Shown: in pieces, positions 1 through 6,861 of the stretch
Layout of the letters: each line of letters begins with the position of its first letter
How positions within the stretch are numbered: the first letter of the stretch is position 1
Notes under the pieces: model-generated
What the model saw: only the letters and a program-made list of their open reading frames with translations
Told to the model about the DNA's origin: nothing
Database searches by the model: none
Translations under genes and position numbers: made by a program
DNA from: UMGS1766 sp963597355
GTDB taxonomy: Bacteria; Bacillota; Clostridia; Oscillospirales; Oscillospiraceae
DNA length: 64,000 bases
NCBI GenBank assembly: GCA_963597355.1
Contig: CAVBPR010000007.1
Coordinates: 180,761 to 244,760 of the forward strand
Direction of reading: 5' to 3'

Positions 1-423
1 CGGCAGGAGGAGCTTACCAACAGCATTTTATTGGAGCAGACAAAGCTGCAGCAACTGGAGATGATGCAGGAAAAGGTGGATAAGATCAAAGCATCCGGCA
101 CTGTGCCCGATGCTGAGGTTCCGAATTATGACAATATCGAGAAGGTCATGCTTCAGTTGAACGGGATTCTGGCTCATGCACAGGAGTATAATCTGGCTTT
201 TGGCGAAATCAGCGATGAAAATGACGGCATCCTGTCTCGCCCGGTGGAGCTAAGCTTTGTGACGGACAGTTACGCATCTGCACGGGAGATCATTAACCAG
301 CTTTATCAGTGCCCTTATCGCTGCGCTGTTTCGGATATTTCAGAGCAGGCAGAAAAGGATCTTTCCTCGGACAGTACGATCCGCGTTGACCTGACGGTTA
401 CATTTTATGAAAAACAGGCCTGA
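1..423 (+). CDS. PilO-like type IV pilus assembly protein, 5' part missing
   Basis: The reading frame is open from base 1, so the gene begins left of the window; the TTG at 31 is internal and not a start. The visible 140 residues open with a charged coiled-coil stretch rich in Glu, Gln and Lys, followed by an alpha/beta domain with alternating beta strands (around VELSFVTDSY and IRVDLTVTFY). Coiled coil plus a small ferredoxin-like domain is the layout of PilO, the inner-membrane alignment protein of type IV pili, whose membrane segment would lie in the missing part. The assignment rests on architecture rather than a diagnostic motif. A terminator follows directly, so this is the last gene of its operon. 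Confidence 0.5.
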   Translation, partial: RQEELTNSILLEQTKLQQLEMMQEKVDKIKASGTVPDAEVPNYDNIEKVMLQLNGILAHAQEYNLAFGEISDENDGILSRPVELSFVTDSYASAREIINQLYQCPYRCAVSDISEQAEKDLSSDSTIRVDLTVTFYEKQA

Positions 424-446
424 TCTAGCCTAAGCAAAAAAATAAA

Positions 447-476
447 AGCAGGGAACCGTTGCGGCGGTTTCCTGCT
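447..476 (+). terminator. Intrinsic terminator after the PilO-like gene
   Basis: A 12-bp stem (AGCAGGGAACCG with CGGTTTCCTGCT, one G-T wobble) with a 6-base loop, followed by a T-rich stretch. An A-rich run lies before it, so it could also act on leftward transcripts. Confidence 0.8.
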
Positions 477-498
477 TCGTTTATTTCCGATATATGAA

Positions 499-527
499 AA
501 GAGGCGTTGCCTGCGGCAACGCCTCTT
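499..527 (-). terminator. Intrinsic terminator of rplJL
   Basis: A perfect 13-bp stem (AAGAGGCGTTGCC and its complement) with a 3-base loop. Read leftward it runs into TTTTC, directly downstream of the rplL stop. Confidence 0.85.
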
Positions 528-550
528 GAAGACGAAAGATAGAAGTAAAA

Positions 551-925
551 TTACTTCAGCTCGACCTTTGCGCCAACCTCTTCCAGCTTGGCCTTGATTG
601 CTTCTGCATCTTCCTTGGAAGCAGCTTCCTTCAGAGTTGCGGGCACGCCCTCGACAGTAGCCTTAGCTTCAGCCAGGCCCTGGCCGGTGATCTCACGGAC
701 AGCCTTGATGACCTTGATCTTAGCGGAAGCGTCGAACTCAGTCAGAACGACGTCGAATTCGGTCTTCTCCTCGACCTCAGCAGCAGCAGCGCCAGCGCCA
801 GCAGCGGGAGCGCCCATAGCAATAGCCTCGACACCGAAGGTCTCCTTCAGAGCGTCGGTCAGTTCCTTAACTTCGAGCAGGGACAGAGCCTTGATCTCTT
901 CAACAATAGCATTGATATCAGCCAT
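551..925 (-). CDS. rplL: 50S ribosomal protein L7/L12 (bL12)
   Basis: This is the ribosomal stalk protein, present as dimers bound to L10, that recruits and stimulates translational GTPases. The 124 residues show the N-terminal dimerisation helix (LSLLEVKELTDALKETFG), an Ala/Gly-rich hinge at about 38-52, and the C-terminal factor-binding domain with the conserved KIKVIKAVREITGQGL helix. The length is normal. An AGGAGG site precedes the ATG. It is the second gene of the rplJ-rplL transcript and is followed by a strong terminator. Expression should depend on the L10 leader upstream of rplJ. Confidence 0.98.
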   Translation of the reverse strand: MADINAIVEEIKALSLLEVKELTDALKETFGVEAIAMGAPAAGAGAAAAEVEEKTEFDVVLTEFDASAKIKVIKAVREITGQGLAEAKATVEGVPATLKEAASKEDAEAIKAKLEEVGAKVELK

Positions 926-990
926 GATAATAGCCTCCTATTTTATAAAATAATTTAAAAGTAGCCCTTGGGGCAGAATGCCGGGTGGAA

Positions 991-1500
991 TTACTCGGCG
1001 GCAGCTTCGCCCTTGTCGGCGATAGCAGCCATAACAGCGGTCAGGTTGGCAACAGGAGCCAACAGAGTGCCGACCAACTGTGCGTAAACGTCCTTCTTGG
1101 AAGTCATGGAAGACATGACCTCGATCTCAGCAGCGGACAGAACCTTGCCCTCCATGAAAGCGGCCTTCAGATTGAACTTCTCGCCGAACTTCTTGGAGTA
1201 TTCGCTGACCAGACGGATGGGAGCAATGGGATCCTCAGTGCCGGTAGCCAGGGAAGTGGTGCCGTGCAGCTGTGCATCCAGAGCCTCCAGACCCACGCTG
1301 TCCAGAGCGCGACGCATCATGGTGTTCTTCACCACAGCGTACTCAACGCCCTCCTTACGCAGAGCGCTACGCAACTCGGTGTCCTCAGCTACGGTCAAAC
1401 CGGAATAATCGATGATTACACCGGACTCAGCGCCATTCAGACGCTCAACCAGAGCGGCAACAACTGCTGCCTTCTCATTGATAACATTTGCATTAGCCAT
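991..1500 (-). CDS. rplJ: 50S ribosomal protein L10 (uL10)
   Basis: L10 is the stalk base: it binds 23S rRNA and carries the L7/L12 dimers on its C-terminal helix. I chose the ATG at 1500 because GGAGGTG lies just upstream and MANANVINEK is a normal L10 beginning; a longer frame to 1560 would run into the structured leader. The 169-residue protein has the typical GLTVAEDTELR and VVKNTMMRRAL regions and an Ala-rich tail. It is cotranscribed with rplL from a promoter of its own at 1644-1672 and is probably autoregulated through the leader RNA. Confidence 0.97.
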   Translation of the reverse strand: MANANVINEKAAVVAALVERLNGAESGVIIDYSGLTVAEDTELRSALRKEGVEYAVVKNTMMRRALDSVGLEALDAQLHGTTSLATGTEDPIAPIRLVSEYSKKFGEKFNLKAAFMEGKVLSAAEIEVMSSMTSKKDVYAQLVGTLLAPVANLTAVMAAIADKGEAAAE

Positions 1501-1640
1501 TTGAAATTTCACCTCCGAAAATAAGAAAATCCTCCGCGTCAAAGCACAGGAGGACAACAATCAGAAAATATTATTTTCAGATCGCACTCTCGGCAGGCGG
1601 TCGAAACCATTACACATACCTGCTGTCTTTGAACGCAGAA
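1501..1640 (-). promoter_or_regulatory. L10 leader RNA (autoregulatory) of rplJL
   Basis: Between the mapped promoter and rplJ lies a structured leader of about 135 bases. It contains the pattern AAGACAGCAGGT ... CCTGCCGAG that typifies the Firmicutes L10 leader, the kink-turn site bound by the L10(L12)4 complex. Two further hairpins follow: GAAAATAATATTTTC, and CCTCC/GGAGG running into ATTTTC. The second resembles an attenuator terminator just before the ribosome site. Identification is by pattern and location. Confidence 0.75.
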
Positions 1641-1643
1641 ACT

Positions 1644-1672
1644 ATCTTACCAGAGGGAAAGCACTTTGTCAA
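1644..1672 (-). promoter_or_regulatory. Sigma-A promoter of rplJ-rplL, inside a hairpin
   Basis: On the minus strand, TTGACA (1667-1672), a 17-base spacer, then TAAGAT (1644-1649). The -35 box overlaps the loop of a 14-bp inverted repeat at 1652-1685 (arms 1652-1665 and 1672-1685, one G-T wobble). Read from rplA this hairpin could slow or end upstream transcription, but no T tract follows it. Confidence 0.8.
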
Positions 1673-1697
1673 GTACTTTCCCTCTAAATAAGCAAAA

Positions 1698-2390
1698 TTA
1701 CACCAACTTAGCGGAGCTGACGCGAACGCCGGGGCCCATAGTGGTAGCCAGAGTGCAGCTCTTGATGTACTGACCCTTGGCAGCAGCGGGCTTAGCTTTG
1801 ATGATAGCGCCCATCAGAGCGTCGAAGTTCTCCTGCAGCTTTTCAGCGCCGAAGGAAACCTTGCCGATGGGGCAGTGGATGATGTTGGTCTTGTCCAGAC
1901 GATATTCGACCTTACCAGCCTTAGCTTCCTGAACTGCCTTGGCAGCATCGGGAGTCACAGTGCCGGACTTGGGGGAGGGCATCAGACCCTTGGGGCCCAG
2001 AACCTTACCCAGACGGCCAACCACACCCATCATGTCGGGAGTAGCAATGACAACGTCAAAGTCGAACCAGTTTTCCTTCTGAATCTTCTCAACCAGATCC
2101 ATATCGCCGACATAATCAGCGCCGGCAGCGCGGGCTGCGTCTGCCTTGTCGCCCTTAGCGAAGACCAGAACGCGAACGCTCTTGCCAGTGCCGTTGGGCA
2201 GGACGATAGCGCCACGAACCTGCTGGTCAGCGTGACGGGAGTCAACGCCCAGACGGACGTGCAGCTCAACGGTCTCGTCGAACTTAGCGGCGGCGGTCTT
2301 TACAACCAGATCCATAGCGTCGGCCGGATCATAAGCGACGCCCTTTTCGAGCAGCTTAGCGCTGTTCTGATATTTCTTACCTCTAAACAC
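1698..2390 (-). CDS. rplA: 50S ribosomal protein L1 (uL1)
   Basis: L1 forms the mobile L1 stalk that guides deacylated tRNA out of the E site, and it binds 23S rRNA and often its own mRNA. The 230-residue length is normal. Recognisable segments are KKYQNSAKLLEKG at the N terminus, GRLGKVLGPKGLMPSPKSGTV in the middle, and IIKAKPAAAKGQYI near the end. The start is GTG at 2390, eight bases after GGAGGT. It lies 14 bases downstream of rplK and is clearly cotranscribed. Confidence 0.98.
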   Translation of the reverse strand: MFRGKKYQNSAKLLEKGVAYDPADAMDLVVKTAAAKFDETVELHVRLGVDSRHADQQVRGAIVLPNGTGKSVRVLVFAKGDKADAARAAGADYVGDMDLVEKIQKENWFDFDVVIATPDMMGVVGRLGKVLGPKGLMPSPKSGTVTPDAAKAVQEAKAGKVEYRLDKTNIIHCPIGKVSFGAEKLQENFDALMGAIIKAKPAAAKGQYIKSCTLATTMGPGVRVSSAKLV

Positions 2391-2404
2391 AGTCAGTTAC
2401 CTCC

Positions 2405-2839
2405 TTAGTCAGCCACGATAACGCCCATGGAGCGCGCAGTACCGGCGATCATGGACATGGCGGATTCGATGCTGGCAGCGTTCAGGTCGTTCATTTTTGC
2501 CTCAGCGATCTTGCGAACGTCTTCCTGGCTGATGGTAGCGACCTTGGTCTTATTCGGCACGCCGGAGCCAGACTCGATGCCAGCTGCCTTCTTGATCAGA
2601 ACAGCAGCAGGAGCAGACTTGGTAACAAAGGTGAAGGAACGGTCGGCATAAACGGTGATCACAACGGGGATGATCAGGCCGGCATCGTTCTTCGTACGCT
2701 CGTTGAATTCCTTGGTGAAAGCGGCGATGTTTACGCCATGCTGACCCAGAGCGGGGCCAACGGGGGGAGCGGGAGTTGCCTTGCCCGCGGGGATCTGCAG
2801 CTTAACATAGCCGGTGATTTTTGCATTCTTCTGTGCCAC
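2405..2839 (-). CDS. rplK: 50S ribosomal protein L11 (uL11)
   Basis: L11 shapes the GTPase-associated centre at the stalk base and is the thiostrepton-region protein. The start is the second of two nearby GTG codons (2837-2839): the upstream GTG at 2848 is part of the GAGGAGGTG ribosome site itself. The resulting 144-residue protein begins VAQKNAKITGYVKLQIPAG (initiator read as Met) and contains the invariant PPVGPALGQHGVN region. It follows nusG by 53 bases and precedes rplA. Confidence 0.97.
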   Translation of the reverse strand: MAQKNAKITGYVKLQIPAGKATPAPPVGPALGQHGVNIAAFTKEFNERTKNDAGLIIPVVITVYADRSFTFVTKSAPAAVLIKKAAGIESGSGVPNKTKVATISQEDVRKIAEAKMNDLNAASIESAMSMIAGTARSMGVIVAD

Positions 2840-2892
2840 GAAGAGCACCTCCTCAAATATTAGGTAAAGATTTCGTCAACAACCTTGGCGGA

Positions 2893-3420
2893 TCAGATTT
2901 CAACCAGCTCAACTTCGTCAAGAGCCAGCTCAACCGGTGTTTCACGACCAAACATTGAGACGACAAGTCGCACTTTATTTTTGTCAAGATCAATTTCTTC
3001 AACCGTTCCCAGGAAGGATTCCATAGCGCCGTTGATGATCTTGACCGTGTCGCCAACGTTGTAGCCAACGACAATTTCGTTTTTCTCCACGCCCAGAGCG
3101 GCGATTTCCTCGTCGCTGAGAGGAATGCCCTTGTTATCGCCACCGCCGACAAAACCGGTTACACCCCGTACATTACGCACGACATGCCAACTTTCGTCGG
3201 TCATTACCATCTTGATCAGCACATAACCAGGGAACACCTTGCGCTCCACTGTTTTCGTGCCGTTGTCGGTGATTTCAGTGACGTTCTCCATGGGAATCGA
3301 TACCTCATGGATCAGGTCATGAAGATTACGGCTGTCCACATGTTTCATAATTGTGGTGGCTACTGCATTTTCGTAGCCAGAGTATGTGTGGACGACATAC
3401 CATTTCGCTTCTTCAGCCAT
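2893..3420 (-). CDS. nusG: Transcription elongation/antitermination factor NusG
   Basis: NusG binds RNA polymerase and couples transcription to translation or Rho. The start is ATG at 3420 (MAEEAKWYVVHTYSGYEN), with GAGGG upstream. The 175-residue protein has the NGN domain with the characteristic WYVVHTYSGYE and FPGYVLIKMVM motifs, then a GVTGFVGG linker, and a C-terminal KOW domain beginning near VGDTVKIINGAMESFLG. It sits in the classic secE-nusG-rplK-rplA order. Confidence 0.98.
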   Translation of the reverse strand: MAEEAKWYVVHTYSGYENAVATTIMKHVDSRNLHDLIHEVSIPMENVTEITDNGTKTVERKVFPGYVLIKMVMTDESWHVVRNVRGVTGFVGGGDNKGIPLSDEEIAALGVEKNEIVVGYNVGDTVKIINGAMESFLGTVEEIDLDKNKVRLVVSMFGRETPVELALDEVELVEI

Positions 3421-3431
3421 GATTAAAACCC

Positions 3432-3722
3432 TCAACCCTGAGCCAGGTTGACCAGCGCTTTGACCACCGCAGCGGCCAGCCAGTCAAACAGCCAGATCAG
3501 TACGCCGACAATCAGCACGACCAGGATAACAACAATCGTGTTGCGGATGACCTGATTGCGGGTAGGCCAAACAACCTTCTTAAGCTCGCTCTTCATTTCG
3601 CGGAAGTAACGGCCAATCGCCTTGAAACGGCGGACGAAAGCGTTGGGCTTCTTCTCTTTCGCCTTGGCGGGTTTTTCCTTGGCGGCGGTTTCCTGAACAG
3701 CTTTCTGTTCCTTGTCTGCCAT
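3432..3722 (-). CDS. secE: Preprotein translocase subunit SecE
   Basis: SecE is the small stabilising subunit of the SecYEG channel. The start at 3722 gives 96 residues. There is a Lys/Glu/Ala-rich cytoplasmic extension of about 30 residues, the conserved amphipathic segment FREMKSELKKVVWPTRNQVI, and one C-terminal membrane helix (TIVVILVVLIVGVLIWLFDW). This is the usual single-helix Gram-positive form. It overlaps nothing and is spaced 11 bases from nusG. Confidence 0.95.
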   Translation of the reverse strand: MADKEQKAVQETAAKEKPAKAKEKKPNAFVRRFKAIGRYFREMKSELKKVVWPTRNQVIRNTIVVILVVLIVGVLIWLFDWLAAAVVKALVNLAQG

Positions 3723-3761
3723 AAAAAGACACCCTTCTTTCTTCAGCAAGTGATGGATCGC

Positions 3762-3926
3762 TTACTTGGTCTCGTCGTGGACGGTGTGCTTTCTGCAGAA
3801 GGGGCAATACTTGTTCAACTTCAGACGATCAGGGGTATTCTTCTTGTTCTTCATGGTATTGTAGTTTCTCTGCTTGCACTCAGAGCATCTCAGGGTGATC
3901 TTCACCCGTGCGCCGGCTTTCGCCAT
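3762..3926 (-). CDS. rpmG: 50S ribosomal protein L33 (bL33), zinc form
   Basis: L33 is a small 50S protein. The start at 3926 follows AAGGAGGTG. The 54 residues contain two CxxC pairs (CSEC and CPFC) separated by a basic stretch, which marks the zinc-binding C+ type. An alternative zinc-free paralogue, if present, would be elsewhere. It is the first gene of the rpmG-secE-nusG-rplKA operon and lies about 240 bases downstream of the promoter. Confidence 0.97.
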   Translation of the reverse strand: MAKAGARVKITLRCSECKQRNYNTMKNKKNTPDRLKLNKYCPFCRKHTVHDETK

Positions 3927-4166
3927 ATCCAGGCACCTCCTTGTAATTATTCGATCGGGCACAAAAAAAGGACTTCGATGGTACCCGAAATAGGTATGTC
4001 CTCCGAAATCCAACACAAAACCGCCCAGATATATTCTCTCTGGACGAAGTGTAAAAAAGGTTTCGGCAGGAACGCTGCCTCCCTGATCTGATGAAGAAAT
4101 CTCATCGCAAAGAGGGATCTCGTACGCCTAAAAAAACGCACAACGAATGCACCCCTTTTCACAGGT
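3927..4166 (-). promoter_or_regulatory. Long 5' leader of the rpmG-secE-nusG operon
   Basis: About 240 bases separate the promoter at 4173-4201 from rpmG. I found no tRNA and no convincing reading frame. A weak hairpin (GGAC at 3970-3973 with GTCC at 3998-4001, inner TACC/GGTA) is followed, reading leftward, by seven T residues at 3963-3969, so it may act as an attenuator. The regulatory role is inferred from length and the T tract only. Confidence 0.4.
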
Positions 4167-4172
4167 GTTACC

Positions 4173-4201
4173 ATTCTACCATCGAGGCGGATTTATGTCA
4201 A
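4173..4201 (-). promoter_or_regulatory. Sigma-A promoter of the rpmG-secE-nusG-rplKA operon
   Basis: On the minus strand, TTGACA (4196-4201), a 17-base spacer, TAGAAT (4173-4178). A near-consensus promoter suits a ribosomal operon. It is divergent from the ruvX promoter. Confidence 0.85.
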
Positions 4202-4210
4202 GAAAAAATC

Positions 4211-4239
4211 TTGTTATTTTACAGAAAAAAAGTTACAAT
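4211..4239 (+). promoter_or_regulatory. Sigma-A promoter of ruvX
   Basis: TTGTTA (4211-4216), a 17-base spacer, TACAAT (4234-4239), ending about 40 bases before the ruvX start. Confidence 0.75.
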
Positions 4240-4279
4240 AGCTCTACATTAGAATTAAAGCAGGGGAGTGCTTACAAAA

Positions 4280-4702
4280 ATGCGAATTATGGCGATTGAC
4301 TATGGCGATGCCCACACCGGAGTTGCGATTTCCGATCGATTGGGTTTCGGTGCCGGCGTGGCAGAAACCATCGACAGCCGCGATCAGGATGTTGTTGTAG
4401 CTCAGCTGAAGAACTATATAAAAGATTACGAAGTTGAAGAGCTTGTGCTGGGCTATCCGAAGAATATGAATGGGACGCTGGGCCCCCGGGCAGAAAAAAG
4501 CGAAGAACTGGCGGCTCGGCTGCGGGAAGAAACCGGTCTTCCGGTTACTCTTTGGGACGAACGCCGCACGACGGTGGACGCACACCGGATTTTATCAGAG
4601 GCAAATAAGCACGGAAAAAAACGCAAAAAAGTAGTGGACGCTGTTGCGGCAACGCTGATTCTGGAAGGTTATCTTACATTTAAACAAAGACAACCCTTGT
4701 AA
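4280..4702 (+). CDS. ruvX: Putative pre-16S rRNA nuclease / Holliday junction resolvase YqgF
   Basis: This RNase H-fold nuclease is implicated in 16S rRNA 5'-end processing and was earlier called a Holliday junction resolvase. The start is ATG at 4280 (MRIMAIDYGDAHTGVAIS), after AGGGGAG; the GTG at 4268 overlaps that ribosome site. The first catalytic Asp lies in AIDYGD, the Glu in LVLGYPKNMNGTLG...EKSEE, and the last Asp in VVDAVAA. Length 140, normal. It has its own promoter and no co-directional neighbour. Confidence 0.93.
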   Translation: MRIMAIDYGDAHTGVAISDRLGFGAGVAETIDSRDQDVVVAQLKNYIKDYEVEELVLGYPKNMNGTLGPRAEKSEELAARLREETGLPVTLWDERRTTVDAHRILSEANKHGKKRKKVVDAVAATLILEGYLTFKQRQPL

Positions 4703-4717
4703 AAAATCAATTACAAA

Positions 4718-5338
4718 TTACAGTTCGTTTTCCTTCAGCCACTGGAGAAGCCAGTCGGTGATGCGGGCGGTCATTCCCCAGAGAAGATGTCCGTCATACT
4801 CCCAGAACAGCATGGGGAGAAGATCGCGGCGGGGATATTCCTCAATTAACCTGCGCTCGTTTTCGGGAAGTGGATCAAGGCTGTGGAACTTCCGCTCGAC
4901 CCGTGCTTTTTGCGGTGGGGTGTAACGCAAATGGGAGAGGGGAATTGTAAAAATTTCGTCTACCTCTGCGGAGTTTAAAGAAATGTTCTCCGCCCAGTTG
5001 TCTGACAAACGGGCAAGAATGGGAAAGACGGGGAATCCGGACAAATGGATGACATAATCCAGAGAACCTAATATCTCAATTTCTTCCGACGGAAGTCCAA
5101 GCTCCTCTTCGGTTTCCCGCAGGGCGCAATCCAGCGGTGTCTCACCAGGTTCCATACCACCACCGGGGAAACAGACCTCGCCGGGCTGCATATTCAGCTT
5201 GCCGGAGCGCACTTCAAACAGCAGGCAGAGCTGACCGTTTTCCCGAACCAGCGGAACTAAAACGGCGCAGGGATGATGGCCGCCCACAGCACCAATGCTT
5301 CGGTGCATCAGTTTTGATTTCAAAGCCTCGTAATTCAT
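4718..5338 (-). CDS. NUDIX hydrolase, CoA pyrophosphatase-like (NudL/YeaB type)
   Basis: The NUDIX box is complete: GGGMEPGETPLDCALRETEE then LGL, giving the metal-binding REXXEE core. The N-terminal segment AVLVPLVRENGQLCLLFEVRS and the LNMQPGEVCFPGG run are typical of the CoA-diphosphatase subfamily, which hydrolyses CoA to phosphopantetheine and ADP. I chose the ATG at 5338 (MNYEALKSKLM), giving 206 residues; no strong ribosome site is visible, so this start is not certain. It is convergent with ruvX and divergent from queH. Confidence 0.85.
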   Translation of the reverse strand: MNYEALKSKLMHRSIGAVGGHHPCAVLVPLVRENGQLCLLFEVRSGKLNMQPGEVCFPGGGMEPGETPLDCALRETEEELGLPSEEIEILGSLDYVIHLSGFPVFPILARLSDNWAENISLNSAEVDEIFTIPLSHLRYTPPQKARVERKFHSLDPLPENERRLIEEYPRRDLLPMLFWEYDGHLLWGMTARITDWLLQWLKENEL

Positions 5339-5395
5339 GGAAGAAGCCCAACTTTCGTAAAGGATCGAATGATTAGCTAGAGAGAAGAATATTGA

Positions 5396-6037
5396 ATGAA
5401 TGCAAATCCAAATTATCAAAAGGAATTAGATAAGGTCATTCTCAATCTGAATGGCCGGCGGCCGACGCTGCTGCTTCACAGTTGCTGTGCGCCCTGCAGC
5501 AGCTATGTGTTGGAATACCTCGCGCAGTATTTTCAGATCACTTTGTTTTATTATAATCCGAACATCTCTCCGGAATCGGAATACCGTTATCGGGTGGCAG
5601 AATTGCGGAGATTGGTGGAAGCGATGCCGCTGAACACAGATGTGCAGATCTTAGAGGGGGAATACGACCCCGATGTATTTTTAAATGCAGTGAAGGGAAT
5701 GGAACTGGAACCGGAAGGCGGAGAACGGTGCAAGGTCTGTTATCGCCTTCGTCTGGAGCAGGCGGCGCGCATGGCGCAGGAAATGGGATGCGAGTATGTT
5801 ACCACAACACTTTCGATCAGCCCCATGAAAAATGCCAACGCCCTCAATCAGATCGGCGGAGAACTGGCAGATGCCTACGGAGTGAAATACCTGTACAGCG
5901 ACTTTAAAAAGCGGAATGGCTACAAGCGTTCCATTGAACTTTCCGCTCAGTATCAGCTTTACCGACAGGACTATTGCGGATGCAGTTTTTCTAAGGCGGA
6001 GCGGGAAAGAAAAAAGAGAGCGCAGGAAGCCCGGTGA
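5396..6037 (+). CDS. queH: Epoxyqueuosine reductase QueH
   Basis: QueH catalyses the last step of queuosine synthesis in tRNA, replacing the cobalamin-dependent QueG. The 213-residue protein has the defining Cys sets: LLLHSCCAPCSSYVLEYL at the N terminus, CKVCYRLRLEQAA in the middle, and DYCGCSFS near the C terminus. These bind an Fe-S cluster and a second metal. The TTLSISPMKN segment is also conserved. No queuosine riboswitch fits in the 57-base gap upstream. The protein ends one base before the convergent nth stop. Confidence 0.95.
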   Translation: MNANPNYQKELDKVILNLNGRRPTLLLHSCCAPCSSYVLEYLAQYFQITLFYYNPNISPESEYRYRVAELRRLVEAMPLNTDVQILEGEYDPDVFLNAVKGMELEPEGGERCKVCYRLRLEQAARMAQEMGCEYVTTTLSISPMKNANALNQIGGELADAYGVKYLYSDFKKRNGYKRSIELSAQYQLYRQDYCGCSFSKAERERKKRAQEAR

Positions 6038-6038
6038 A

Positions 6039-6695
6039 TCAGGCGTCTTTTCCCTGGCTTTGGTAGTGGGTGCACCATTCCGTCAGCGGGCAGATGCCGC
6101 ACTTGGCGGTGCGGGCAGTGCAGACGGCGCGGCCGTGAAGCACCATTCTATGACAGAATTGATTGGATTCCTCCGGGGGGAGAACCGCTCTTAGCTGCTG
6201 TTCAACCTTTGCAGGATCTTTTGTGCCATCGGTTAACCCGAGACGACCGGTAATGCGAATGCAGTGCGTGTCGGCAACGACAACACCGGGGACATGATAG
6301 ATATCGCCCTGAATGAGATTGGCAGTCTTTCGGCCGATTCCGGGCAACTTTAGCAGATCCTCCATTTCGGAGGGGACTTTTCCGCCAAAATCCCGCAATA
6401 GCATCTGAGCGCAGCGAACCAGGTCCTTGCTTTTGCCGTTGTAGAAACCGCAGGAGTGAATATATTCTGCCACCTCTGCCGGGTTGGCTTCGGCAAAAGA
6501 TTCCAGAGTGGGAAAGCGCTGAAACAGAGCAGGAGTTACCTTGTTGACCCGCTCGTCCGTACACTGAGCGGACAGACGAACAGCAAATAACAACTCATAA
6601 TCTTTTTCGTATTGTAAAGAGCAAAGTGCGTCAGGATACAGCTTTTTCAGCTCATCCACAATATGGCGCACGGCTAAGGGAGATTTTTGCTTCAT
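6039..6695 (-). CDS. nth: Endonuclease III
   Basis: This is a DNA glycosylase/AP lyase that removes oxidised pyrimidines. The helix-hairpin-helix LPGIGRKTANLI carries the catalytic Lys, VVADTHCIRI carries the catalytic Asp, and the C terminus has the C-X6-C-X2-C-X5-C loop (CTARTAKCGICPLTEWC) for the 4Fe-4S cluster. The ATG at 6695 (MKQKSPLAV) is chosen because it starts at the usual family position, with GAGG upstream. Length 218. It is convergent with queH. Confidence 0.96.
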   Translation of the reverse strand: MKQKSPLAVRHIVDELKKLYPDALCSLQYEKDYELLFAVRLSAQCTDERVNKVTPALFQRFPTLESFAEANPAEVAEYIHSCGFYNGKSKDLVRCAQMLLRDFGGKVPSEMEDLLKLPGIGRKTANLIQGDIYHVPGVVVADTHCIRITGRLGLTDGTKDPAKVEQQLRAVLPPEESNQFCHRMVLHGRAVCTARTAKCGICPLTEWCTHYQSQGKDA

Positions 6696-6784
6696 GGGAA
6701 TCATGCCTCGTAACATAAAAATTGCAGGAACAGGTTCATAATAACATAGACTGTGCAGGATTGCACTCTTTTTGTTGAAAGAGG

Positions 6785-6813
6785 TTGCCAAGGGAAAGGA
6801 AGCTTGTTATAAT
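6785..6813 (+). promoter_or_regulatory. Sigma-A promoter of glyA
   Basis: TTGCCA (6785-6790), a 17-base spacer, a perfect TATAAT (6808-6813), about 50 bases before the glyA start. Confidence 0.85.
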
Positions 6814-6861
6814 GCGCTAAAAAGGGCGTTTGAGCTCAGTTTATCACATGGAGATGGTAAA

